DNA from: UBA12191 sp964422295
GTDB lineage: Bacteria > Planctomycetota > UBA8108 > UBA1146
Direction of reading: 5' to 3'
Assembly (NCBI GenBank): GCA_964422295.1
Contig: CAYRAM010000005.1
Span: 65,264-129,263 of the forward strand
DNA: 64,000 nt
The translations under genes were made by a program, and so were the position numbers. Position 1 is the stretch's first letter; the number at the start of each line of letters is the position of its first letter. Positions 16,386 through 24,500 of the stretch are shown here, piece after piece. Below the pieces are notes generated by a model. It ran no database searches. It was given only the letters and a program-made list of their open reading frames with translations, and was not told the DNA's origin.

Positions 16386-18815
16386 CTAAATATCCAACTC
16401 GCGCGCTTCGAGTGCATGCTTCTCGATGTACTCCCTGCGTGGGCCAACCTCGGTCCCCATCAGAGTGATGAAAAGATCATTCGTCTTCTCGGCATCATTG
16501 ATGGTGACTTTGAAGAGGGTTCTGCGGGCAGGGTCCATCGTCGTTTCCCACAACTGGTCCGGGTTCATCTCCCCCAGGCCCTTAAATCGTGTGAGGGCAA
16601 CTTTGCTCTTCATCAGCAAGAACAATTCTTCGATCAACTCCTCTGCGGTGGAAGCGCCCTCTTCCACAGAATCAACTCCGAAGCGATACGGCTTCAGATG
16701 CTCGAATCCTTCGTTGGAGAAGTCAAACTCGGGAATCCCGAAACGGTCGAGCTCCTGCTCAAGGAGCAGTGACTCCGCCGGAAAGCCAAGCGCTTCCAGA
16801 TTCTTCACCGCCTCGGTCAGCTCGGTCGCCTTTGGCAACTCCACGCCGTGATAATCTGCGCCCTTCTCTTCCGCCGCAGCGGCAAGCTCCTCGGATGATT
16901 CGTATGAAATTTGCTCATCGCCCCCGATCAATACCCGCTCGGGAATCAACCCACTGGAGCTCCATTGATGATCGAGCCAGTGGTGCAGCGAGAACCCGCG
17001 TTTCAGGAATCTTTCGTTGGCTTTGCAGACCATTTGAATCTTCTCAATGGTTGAGCGCACCTCTTCCCCGTTGAGCTCTCTCTGTTGATCATCGTTGCCG
17101 ATGCGAATGCTGCCGTGTTCGCTGGCAAGATCGATGAGGATCTCCTCAAGGCCTTCTTCTGTGACGATGTACTCATCCCTGGACTTCCACTTGACCCGGT
17201 ACAGTGGTGGCTGAGCAACGTAGATGAATTCATTTTTGACCAGCTCGTGCAGATGCCTGTAGAAAAAGGTCATCAGCAGAGTGCGAATGTGGGATCCGTC
17301 GACATCGGCGTCAGTCATGATGATGATTCGGGAGTAGCGGGTCTTTTCGATGTTGAATTCATCGCCAAACCCCGCTCCCACGGCCGTGATGATCGCCTGG
17401 ATCTCTTCGTGCTGGAGCGCTTTGTCGACGCGAGCTTTTTCGGTATTGAGGATCTTTCCCTTGATGGGGAGAATCGCCTGGGTCATCGAGTCGCGGCCGC
17501 CCTTGGCGGATCCTCCCGCCGAATCTCCCTCGACGATGAATAACTCGGTTTCATCCTTGTTGCGGCTGCGGCAGTCGTGCAACTTTCCGGGCAAACTCCC
17601 GGTGCTCAGCAAGCCTTTGCGCCGTGTTAGGTCGCGCGCCTTGCGCGCCGCTTCCCGGGCCCGGGCTGCTTCAAGGGCCTTGTTGACGATCTTCTTGCCA
17701 ACAGCAGGATTCATATCGATCCAATGCCCAAGTGCATCATTGACGAGTGATTGGACAGCTCCCTCGATCTCCGTGTTGCCCAACTTTTCTTTGGTCTGCC
17801 CCTCAAACTGGGGATCGGGGAGTTTGACGCTGATCACTGCGGCAAGGCCCTCCTGGTAATCCTTGCCGTCTGGGGGAGTGTCGTTTTTGAGCATATTCAT
17901 GTCTCTGGAGAACTTGTTCAGTGTCCTTGTCAGGGCGCTGCGGAATCCGCTCAAGTGGGTGCCGCCGTGATGGGTATTGATGTTGTTGGCAAAAGAGAAG
18001 ATCTGCTCCTGGGAGTACCCATCGTTGTGCTGCATCGCCACATCGACGACGACGTCATCGACTTCTGTCTGAAATCGGATGACTTCATCGTAGATAGAGG
18101 TTCGTTTTGCGTTCACTTCCCGGATAAAAGCCTCAAGCCCATCGGGGAAGTGGTACCCCTCTTCCCGCTTCTCATCGTCGCGACGTTCATCGGTAAAGTT
18201 GATGTAAATCCCGGCATTGAGATAAGAGAGTTCTTTGAGTCTTTTGGCGAGAACATCGCGTTCATAGATCACGGTATCGAACACCTCTGGGTCCGCAGTA
18301 AAGGTCACGCGAGTGCCGGTATCACTGGCTTCGCCGATCTTCTCCAGATCAGAAGTGGGGACACCGCGGGAAAAACTCTGGCGCCAGAGAGCTCCACCTC
18401 TGCGAACCTCTGCCAATAGGTGTGTGGACAAGGCGTTGACCACTGAAACACCCACTCCATGCAACCCCCCTGATACCTTGTAGGTTTCGTTATCGAATTT
18501 TCCGCCAGCGTGGAGTTTGGTCATCACGACTTCGAGTGCAGACATCCCCTGGTCTTCATGGAAATCCACAGGTATCCCGCGGCCGTCATCCTCAACACTG
18601 AGAGATCCATCTTCGTGGATGATGACGTCGATTTTGGTAGCGTGTCCCGCCATCGCCTCGTCGATGCAATTATCCACCACTTCGTAAACCAGGTGGTGGA
18701 GTCCTGCGGGACCGGTACTTCCGATATACATGCCGGGACGCTTGCGAACCGCCTCAACCCCTTCGAGGACTTTGATATTGGATCCGGAGTAATTTTCTTT
18801 TTTCTGTTCAGTCAA
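16386..18815 (-). CDS. gyrB: DNA gyrase subunit B
   Basis: 809 aa. The GHKL ATPase domain is at the N terminus (VRKRPGMYIGSTG, EVVDNCIDEAMAG, DDGRGIPVD, GGLHGVGVSVVNALS). The TOPRIM domain has LFIVEGDSAGGSAKGGRD and the metal-binding MTDADVDGSHIRTLL. The C-terminal GLGEMNPDQLWETTMDP motif is intact. An acidic insert of about 150 residues follows the TOPRIM motifs. It provides ATP hydrolysis for supercoiling with GyrA. It lies 42 bases downstream of dciA and 13 bases upstream of panB. Confidence 0.98.
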   Translation of the reverse strand: MTEQKKENYSGSNIKVLEGVEAVRKRPGMYIGSTGPAGLHHLVYEVVDNCIDEAMAGHATKIDVIIHEDGSLSVEDDGRGIPVDFHEDQGMSALEVVMTKLHAGGKFDNETYKVSGGLHGVGVSVVNALSTHLLAEVRRGGALWRQSFSRGVPTSDLEKIGEASDTGTRVTFTADPEVFDTVIYERDVLAKRLKELSYLNAGIYINFTDERRDDEKREEGYHFPDGLEAFIREVNAKRTSIYDEVIRFQTEVDDVVVDVAMQHNDGYSQEQIFSFANNINTHHGGTHLSGFRSALTRTLNKFSRDMNMLKNDTPPDGKDYQEGLAAVISVKLPDPQFEGQTKEKLGNTEIEGAVQSLVNDALGHWIDMNPAVGKKIVNKALEAARAREAARKARDLTRRKGLLSTGSLPGKLHDCRSRNKDETELFIVEGDSAGGSAKGGRDSMTQAILPIKGKILNTEKARVDKALQHEEIQAIITAVGAGFGDEFNIEKTRYSRIIIMTDADVDGSHIRTLLMTFFYRHLHELVKNEFIYVAQPPLYRVKWKSRDEYIVTEEGLEEILIDLASEHGSIRIGNDDQQRELNGEEVRSTIEKIQMVCKANERFLKRGFSLHHWLDHQWSSSGLIPERVLIGGDEQISYESSEELAAAAEEKGADYHGVELPKATELTEAVKNLEALGFPAESLLLEQELDRFGIPEFDFSNEGFEHLKPYRFGVDSVEEGASTAEELIEELFLLMKSKVALTRFKGLGEMNPDQLWETTMDPARRTLFKVTINDAEKTNDLFITLMGTEVGPRREYIEKHALEARELDI

Positions 18816-18857
18816 AATCTCACATCCCTTTCATGGGGAAGTTGGCACTTGTTTGGA

Positions 18858-19250
18858 TTACTGATTTAATTCGCTTGGTCCATTTTGAAAATGGATCGAA
18901 TGGATGCCGTCCAAGCCCTCCGCCCGGAGGTTGTCCATAATTGACCTCTCGGCAAAAGTCTTCAGTTCGGTAGCAAGGGGATTAGAGTCGACATTCACGG
19001 TCAACTTTCCTTCTTTCCATCGAACTGGCAGGGTGTGTCTGGATATTCCCTGCCCAACCACATCCGCCCACACTTTGCGAATCTCTTGCAACCCATCAAC
19101 CGCATCCCGGTTGTGGGTTGGAGCCACTTGCTTCATTAATTTTCCCAGTGCGCCAGACATGTGCTGGAGACTTTCCATCTCCTTTTTAAGGCGCACTTTT
19201 TCCAGCTCCAATTCGAGGTAGCTAACTTTTTGGTCCAATGGCTCGCTCAA
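18858..19250 (-). CDS. dciA: DUF721 protein, DciA-type replicative helicase loader
   Basis: 130 aa. After a predicted coiled coil (residues about 5-35, LELELEKVRLKKEMESLQ), the DUF721 core follows: IRKVWADVVGQGISRHTLPV, then KLTVNVDSNPLATELK. DciA is the ancestral loader of the DnaB helicase in bacteria lacking DnaC/DnaI, and it often lies next to dnaA, dnaN or gyrB. The gene overlaps dnaN by 4 bp (ATGA), which supports a replication role. The KH-like core is complete; the N-terminal coiled coil is longer than in some homologues. Confidence 0.82.
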   Translation of the reverse strand: MSEPLDQKVSYLELELEKVRLKKEMESLQHMSGALGKLMKQVAPTHNRDAVDGLQEIRKVWADVVGQGISRHTLPVRWKEGKLTVNVDSNPLATELKTFAERSIMDNLRAEGLDGIHSIHFQNGPSELNQ

Positions 19251-20392
19251 ACTTCTTGCATCTCATTGATAACAAGCGGCATAACGATGTGACGATAAGC
19301 TTCTGGATGATCAGGAATGCTGAATAAACCGGCGGTTTTTCCATCCGTGAAACCACACTCCACCTGTTTGGAGTCGATTACTCGAAGCAGGTCGATCAAG
19401 TAGACGGGATTAAAATGAACCGCAAACTCACCCCCATCGCCGGATACTCTTTCAACCGGGAATTGAATCCTGGACTCACCAACATTACTGGCGTGTCCAA
19501 AGAGGGTGGCTTCGGTATCACCAAAGGAAAAACGAACTGAATTTCTTTCTTTTGTCGTCATTAAGGCGCACTGCTTGAGAGCGATGAGTAATTCCTCTGT
19601 ATTGACCCGGTAAACATTTTCCAAGTCTTGGGGTATCGCCCTCTCATACTCAGGAAATTTACCTTCAACGAGCCGGCATGAAAGGCACACAGAGTCCGAG
19701 ATGTAAGTCGCTTCGTTTGAATCAAAGCGCAAGGTCATATTCTCTTCATCTTCAGAGGCGAGGATCCGCGACAACAGATCGATCGCTTTCAAAGGGATAA
19801 TAAATTGACCTTCTGGCATCCCTGAGTCGTTCCCGGCTTCCGCCGGCATCGCGCTCATCGCCATCCTTTTTCCATCGGTACCCACGATGCGCAACTCTCC
19901 AGAGACCCCCTCCATCAACACGCTGTGCATGTTGAAGCGGGTCGCATCTCTGGCAGAGGCGACACTGACTCTTTGCAAGTTACGAATCAGGTCTTCGCGT
20001 TGAATTTGGAACGCGGGACCTTCGCTGGAAAATTTGACGGAGGGATACTCATCAACGGGGCCCGCAGGAATCTTGAAATCAGCGCTTCCCGAGTGGATGC
20101 AAATCTGACCCGCTTCATCCTGCTCAACGGTGAGTTCGGAATCCTGGAGCTCCCTGAGGATCTTGACGAGTCGAGCGCACGGAACGAGACAAGAACCTTC
20201 TCCTTCGACCATCACCTCATCGACTTGTGTTTGCAGAGCAACTTCCAGGTCTGTACCAACGACTTGAAGGCCGCGCTGGTCCGCAACCAACATTGCTGAT
20301 TGCAACACTGGTCTTGTCGGATTTGTTGGCACAACTCCGGAAACAAGGCTTACCGCCTCAAGGAAATCACGGGTATGGCATTGAAATTTCAT
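19247..20392 (-). CDS. dnaN: DNA polymerase III beta sliding clamp
   Basis: 381 aa, the normal length. The start MKFQCHTRDFLEAVSLVSGV and the three repeated clamp domains are recognisable. The C-terminal segment HFNPVYLIDLLRVI and the ending VMPLVINEM correspond to the conserved DnaN closing region, with the last strand forming part of the partner-binding pocket. The dimeric clamp tethers polymerase to DNA. It is the first gene downstream of the predicted origin and is coupled to dciA by a 4-bp overlap. Confidence 0.98.
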   Translation of the reverse strand: MKFQCHTRDFLEAVSLVSGVVPTNPTRPVLQSAMLVADQRGLQVVGTDLEVALQTQVDEVMVEGEGSCLVPCARLVKILRELQDSELTVEQDEAGQICIHSGSADFKIPAGPVDEYPSVKFSSEGPAFQIQREDLIRNLQRVSVASARDATRFNMHSVLMEGVSGELRIVGTDGKRMAMSAMPAEAGNDSGMPEGQFIIPLKAIDLLSRILASEDEENMTLRFDSNEATYISDSVCLSCRLVEGKFPEYERAIPQDLENVYRVNTEELLIALKQCALMTTKERNSVRFSFGDTEATLFGHASNVGESRIQFPVERVSGDGGEFAVHFNPVYLIDLLRVIDSKQVECGFTDGKTAGLFSIPDHPEAYRHIVMPLVINEMQEV

Positions 20393-20639
20393 ACTTGCCT
20401 CTTCTTTTACGGGATGATCGATACACCGTATTCATACAAAGCGTTGTCTAAACTTGGAACAATTCCATTCTGAAGACAGGAAACCCCTCTGAGAGCCTTC
20501 GGGGAGGGACATATGTGAACCGGGTCGCAGGAATCAAGAGACTCCGATCAGACCTGATTTTGCGCCTCCTCGTGGACTTGCGCCATTCTAGGCGAGAGCC
20601 AACTCCCAGGCAATCAAATGGGCCCAGAAAACAGCGACT

Positions 20640-21060
20640 CTAAACCATGAATTATAAACAACTTACAAAACGATTTTTTGATCCGAATCTGGGCTTTCAA
20701 GGGAGGTTGTTTTAATTAAATTAATTGAAAAATTCTTGCTCATAGTCCTCTATATCGCCCCCAGTGTGGATAACCCGAAACAGCAAATCGTAACTCCCTC
20801 AAATCAAACAATTTGCACAAATTTTCCCCTGCTGCGCCTTGTGGAAAAAGCGATCAGGATGGGTGAATGAACAATCAAAAACACTGCGGATTTCCACAAC
20901 CCCCCACAAAACAGAAACAGCCCCCAACAATTCTTCCCCTTGGTTGTGACAAAATATCCCTCCACACCAAACAGTTTTTCCACAACTTTCTTTCACCCCA
21001 CCCCAACCCAAAACCACTCTCGATGCCGCCAGGCGAGGGGAGGCAACAATACAATTGAAG
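20640..21060. other. Candidate chromosomal replication origin (oriC)
   Basis: The dnaA-dnaN intergenic region, a usual oriC position. It has an AT-rich block (about 20645-20760) that includes the run TTTTAATTAAATTAATTGAA, a plausible unwinding element. Next comes one perfect DnaA box, TGTGGATAA at 20765-20773. Near-matches follow: TGTGGAAAA (20840-20848), ATTTCCACA (20890-20898) and TTTTCCACA (20977-20985). Gene orientation diverges around this point: dnaN to XPB run leftward, and tig, clpPX, prfA and ffh run rightward. The function is inferred from position, box sequence and strand layout. Confidence 0.75.
20765..20773 (-). promoter_or_regulatory. Consensus DnaA box
   Basis: On the minus strand this reads TTATCCACA, the consensus DnaA binding site, directly next to the AT-rich block of the candidate origin. 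Confidence 0.75.
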
Positions 21061-21095
21061 CGGTCTGTGTGGAGAAGATGAAAACAGAAAGACCA

Positions 21096-22442
21096 TCAAT
21101 GAAGCAGAGTCGACTCAATACTTTCGACATCCCGACGCAGTGCGGAATTTGTGACGACCGAGTTTCGGATTTTGTCGATGGAGTGCATAACGGTGGTGTG
21201 ATCCCTTCCACCAAAATGCTTGCCGATTTCTCCCAACGAACAACCCGTCAACAAGCGACCGAGGTACATACAAATTTGGCGCGGCAGCACAATCGATCGA
21301 GTGCGACGCGATGATCGCAATTGTTCCGGCGTCACCGAGAAGTATTCACAAACATGCTCTTCAATGGCGCCGAGATTGATTCTGCGGGAATCCTGACCGA
21401 AGATTTCATTCAGCGCCACATTGACACTTTCCTGCGTTGCCGCAATCCCCTCGTGTCGCACCATGCTTTCCACCCGCAACACGGCACCCTCCAACTCGCG
21501 GACATTATCATTGATGCGTAATGCGATTTGCTCAACGACGGCGGGCTCAAGGTACAACTCGCGCAGCATCAGCTTCCGTTGAATGATCGCCATCCGTGTT
21601 TTCAGATCGGGGGAATCAAGCTGTACGACGAGCCCCAGGCGGAACCGGGAGATCAGGCGCTCAGAGATCCCCTCAATCGCCTTGGGAGGCGCGTCTGAAG
21701 TCAAAACGAGTTGCTGTTCTCGATTATAAATCTCATTAAAGGTGTGAAAAAATTCTTCTTGGGTGCGTTCTTTTTCTGAAAGGAATTGAATGTCATCGAT
21801 GAGGAGTACGTCAGCGCTGCGGTAGCGCTTGCGAAAGCGGTCGATATTCTGACTCGTCAACGCAGCGATAAACTCATTGGTGAAGGATGCACAGGAAGCG
21901 ACGATGATGTTTTGGTAACCCTGTTCCAATAGCCGGTGAGCGATGGCGTGCAACAGGTGGGTTTTTCCCAATCCCACCGAGCCATGGATGAAGAAAGGGT
22001 TGTACGCGCTGCCTGGGTTTTCAGCGACGGAGAGGGAGGCGGCATGGGCTAACTTGTTGGATGGCCCGGTGATAAAGCTGTCAAAGTTGAAGTTGGGGCG
22101 CAGGTTGATGTCGAAGCCTTTGGCGATGGTCGGCGCGCCTGTTCCGGCGTTGGAACTTGCGGGGGCATCTGAGGGGGAAGGTCCTGCCAGCTGCTGACTC
22201 TCAAAAACCACCTCGATCTCCCCATCCACGAGACGAGAGATGATCTCGCGGATCGGCTGTTCCCAACGACTGCGCAACACTTCCAATTGTGGCATGGTGG
22301 GCGCGATCACCGCCGCGCGTTCGGCAGAAATTTCCAAGCGAACACCGTCGAGCCAAATCGATTTTTCTTCCTTGGGAAGTTCTTGCTCCAACAGTTCGAG
22401 GAATTCCACCTCGTACGGCTTGTTTGCAGCAGGCACCACCAT
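21096..22442 (-). CDS. dnaA: Chromosomal replication initiator DnaA
   Basis: 448 aa from ATG 22442. Domain I (about 1-80) is divergent, domain II is a short low-complexity linker (GPSPSDAPASSN), and domain III is the AAA+ core. Walker A is GSVGLGKTH (154-162) and Walker B LLIDDIQF (213-220), with sensor motif SERLISRFRLGL. Domain IV has the helix-turn-helix and the DnaA signature GKHFGGRDHTTVMHS. It binds DnaA boxes and opens the origin in an ATP-dependent manner. The adjacent candidate oriC lies immediately 3' of the gene. Confidence 0.98.
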   Translation of the reverse strand: MVVPAANKPYEVEFLELLEQELPKEEKSIWLDGVRLEISAERAAVIAPTMPQLEVLRSRWEQPIREIISRLVDGEIEVVFESQQLAGPSPSDAPASSNAGTGAPTIAKGFDINLRPNFNFDSFITGPSNKLAHAASLSVAENPGSAYNPFFIHGSVGLGKTHLLHAIAHRLLEQGYQNIIVASCASFTNEFIAALTSQNIDRFRKRYRSADVLLIDDIQFLSEKERTQEEFFHTFNEIYNREQQLVLTSDAPPKAIEGISERLISRFRLGLVVQLDSPDLKTRMAIIQRKLMLRELYLEPAVVEQIALRINDNVRELEGAVLRVESMVRHEGIAATQESVNVALNEIFGQDSRRINLGAIEEHVCEYFSVTPEQLRSSRRTRSIVLPRQICMYLGRLLTGCSLGEIGKHFGGRDHTTVMHSIDKIRNSVVTNSALRRDVESIESTLLH

Positions 22443-22832
22443 CGAATTTCCTCACGGTCAGAAATACTTTGAACCATGGACACTTGAATCGGGACGATCA
22501 GGAGAGCGTTATGGAGGGTACCTAATCTTAGTCCGATGATGCAAGTGCCTGTCAATGTCAGGTTTACTTGCTGACACCCGTGACGTTCGATAACATGTGG
22601 CCTCTGTCATGCACAAGAGCGCTCTGTAACGATGCTTTGTATCGGTGGAGCCCGGCGAGATGCTGTCAGGAACCTGTTCAGAGGTTGTACTGCCAATACA
22701 GGCAGGGCTCTGTATATGGTGAGAGTGCCTCGTCGCCGCCGATTTCCAGACGCGATATCGCGCACTTCAGTGCGAAATTGCAGTGCGATAATATCTGGAG
22801 TTGAGCGGGTTTGAATGCAGCAAACATTGTGC
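22443..22832. other. Intergenic region between dnaA and tRNA-Ser
   Basis: About 390 bases. It holds the dnaA upstream region and the tRNA promoter area, with a GATAAT -10-like hexamer at 22787-22792 and a small hairpin CGCAC-TTCA-GTGCG at 22761-22774. No protein-coding gene is supported: the minus-strand frame beginning EREGFEPS is a well-known artefact of reading antisense to a tRNA. I see no SRP RNA or tmRNA core. Confidence 0.4.
22525..22555 (-). promoter_or_regulatory. Possible dnaA promoter
   Basis: On the minus strand a perfect -35 hexamer TTGACA (22555-22550) is followed 19 bases later by TAAGAT (22530-22525; 4 of 6 matches to the -10 consensus). It lies about 85 bases upstream of the dnaA start codon. 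The spacing is slightly long. Confidence 0.4.
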
Positions 22833-22922
<90 letters not shown>

Positions 22923-22979
22923 GCCATTTCCCTCGCAAGTGCACAATTCCCCATCAAGACAGAAAATGAGCCATCGGGG

Positions 22980-23746
22980 TCAGCCATCAACTTCGAACGC
23001 CTCATGGTAAATCACCTTGCCGGCGGGGATGGGACCGCAGAAGGGGAGGGCAAAAAAGACTTCCGGCGGGGCGCCATCATAGATGAGCTCGTCGGTTCGG
23101 GTGAATCCGAAGCGCGGATAATATCGTGGGTCACCTACCACGCAGCAGCCAACACCCCCAAGCCTTTTCAGGCGGGAGAGCCCCTCAGCGATGAGGGCGC
23201 TGCCGATTCCCTGTCGGTGAAACTTTGGCAGCACCGAAACCGGCCCCAGGCCATACCAATCATCGATCTGCCCCTCTGCTTCTCCACCCGACCCTTCTCC
23301 CTTTGCGCCCCTGGAGATGGGCGCAGAGATGGGCGCAGAGNNNNNNNNNNNNNNNNNNNNNNNNNNNNNNNNNNNNNNNNNNNNNNNNNNNNNNNNNNNN
23401 NNNNNNNNNNNNNNNNNNNNNNNNNNNNNNNNNNNNNNNNACCCGACCCTTCTCCCTTTGCGCCCCTGGAGATGGGCGCAGAGATGGGCGCAGAGATGGG
23501 CGCAGAGGTGGGCGCAGAGGTGGTCGCAGAGATGGTCACCGGTGAGAAGGCGATATGCCCGACCACCTCACCCTTCAATTCTGCGACCAGGGAAAGGGTT
23601 AGGGCATCGGCGGCACGCAGCGCCAGAATGATCAGATGCTCCGTGTCGTCACTGATCTCCAGTGTTTGGAACGCCGCAAAGGTGACGGCGGTGATTGCAT
23701 CCACATCTGCGTCGGTTTCATCGCGCATCAGTATTGTTGAATCCAA
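22980..23746 (-). CDS. GNAT N-acetyltransferase (YhbS-like) with internal repeat, split by assembly gap
   Basis: The N-terminal part (23746 to about 23525) reads MDSTILMRDETDADVD through VVGHIAFSPVTIS. The C-terminal part (23290 to 22980) contains DDWYGLGPVSVLP, RQGIGSALIAEGL (acetyl-CoA loop) and DPRYYPRFGF, all typical of YhbS-like acetyltransferases. Between them lie SAPI-type repeats and a 100-N gap. The gap is flanked by identical 55-base sequences; deleting the Ns plus one copy (155 bases) brings both halves into one frame and gives 203 aa. The gene is therefore probably intact, with a repeat-expanded loop before the core strand. It starts 32 bases downstream of the FabZ gene. The acetyl acceptor is unknown. 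Confidence 0.75.
23313..23538. repeat. 12-bp tandem repeat inside the GNAT gene
   Basis: Copies of GATGGGCGCAGA and one-base variants occur on both sides of the N gap, encoding Ser-Ala-Pro-Ile/Thr on the minus strand. Units are in frame. Copies near 23500-23538 are the most diverged. Confidence 0.85.
23341..23440. other. Assembly gap (100 N) flanked by a 55-base duplication
   Basis: Bases 23286-23340 are identical to 23441-23495. An exact 55-base overlap at a gap of fixed size suggests two contig ends sharing one k-mer rather than real missing sequence. Confidence 0.85.
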
Positions 23747-23778
23747 GCCAGCACCTTCACCTGGGGCGAGCGGTCCCC

Positions 23779-24255
23779 TCAGATTTTCATTCCGACGATG
23801 GTGCCCTCAAAGACGCGTTCGCCATTCACATAGCCTTGGGCGCTGAACTTAGCGAGGCGGCTACGTAGGGCGATCATCTCGCCAACCATCAATAATTCGT
23901 TCCCCGGTTCGACGATCCCCTTGAAGCGCACATTTTCGCAGGCGGCGAAGCCCACAATTTCTTCTTCGTTGCCGGATGATTCGCCGTAATAAAATGAGCA
24001 CAGTTGTCCAGCGGTTTCGATCATCAACACCCCTGGAAAGAGCGGCCGGTGGGGGAAGTGGCCGGAGGCCCAGAACGCGTCTTCCTTGACTTCGTGGACA
24101 CCGGCAATCGTAGAGGTTTCCGGATCGTAGTGGACGATACGATGCAGCAGTTCCATGTCGTCGCGCTGAAAGTTTCTGCGGCGGATTTCATCGGGTCCAA
24201 AGACCACCTGATGGGTGTCGATGGTCGCTGGGTCAATAATCGCATCAGTCGACAT
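23779..24255 (-). CDS. fabZ: FabZ-like 3-hydroxyacyl-ACP dehydratase
   Basis: 158 aa hot-dog-fold protein. The active-site motif is HFPHRPLFPGVLMIETAGQL (about residues 66-85), with the catalytic histidine at its start and glutamate in the helix. A typical FabZ ending follows (FEGTIVGMKI). It dehydrates 3-hydroxyacyl-ACP in fatty acid elongation. The sequence around the motif differs from canonical FabZ (LLHRIVHYDPET, CSFYYGES), so a specialised paralogue is possible. Co-directional with, and 32 bases from, the GNAT gene. Divergent from the STAS-ATPase gene. Confidence 0.82.
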   Translation of the reverse strand: MSTDAIIDPATIDTHQVVFGPDEIRRRNFQRDDMELLHRIVHYDPETSTIAGVHEVKEDAFWASGHFPHRPLFPGVLMIETAGQLCSFYYGESSGNEEEIVGFAACENVRFKGIVEPGNELLMVGEMIALRSRLAKFSAQGYVNGERVFEGTIVGMKI

Positions 24256-24413
24256 TTCCTGCTCCTTCTGAACTCGGAGAATAACCCAACTCTGCTGGGT
24301 GTGCGAGTTAACGGTGTTGCGCTTGGCAAGAATTGGAGGCGCTGGTATCGGGGCTCTGGGCCACGCGGGCTGCCCGGTGTATGATGGGTTGATACCCCGA
24401 GCAGCCTCCTAGT

Positions 24414-24461
24414 CCCGAGAGCGTTGCCTCCCGAGAGCGTTGCCTCCCGAGAGCGTTGCCG
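24414..24461. repeat. 16-bp tandem repeat, three copies
   Basis: CCCGAGAGCGTTGCCT is repeated head to tail three times (last base changed in the final copy). It lies in the intergenic region just upstream of the STAS-receiver-ATPase start. The unit is not a multiple of three, in keeping with a non-coding location. Confidence 0.9.
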
Positions 24462-24500
24462 GCCCCCAGCGAGATCTCCAGTGATGATGCAGGAGCAGCG

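Noticed and set aside
22443..22832. Small stable RNA (SRP RNA, tmRNA)
   Set aside because: No SRP GGAAG/AGCA core or tmRNA ends could be found.
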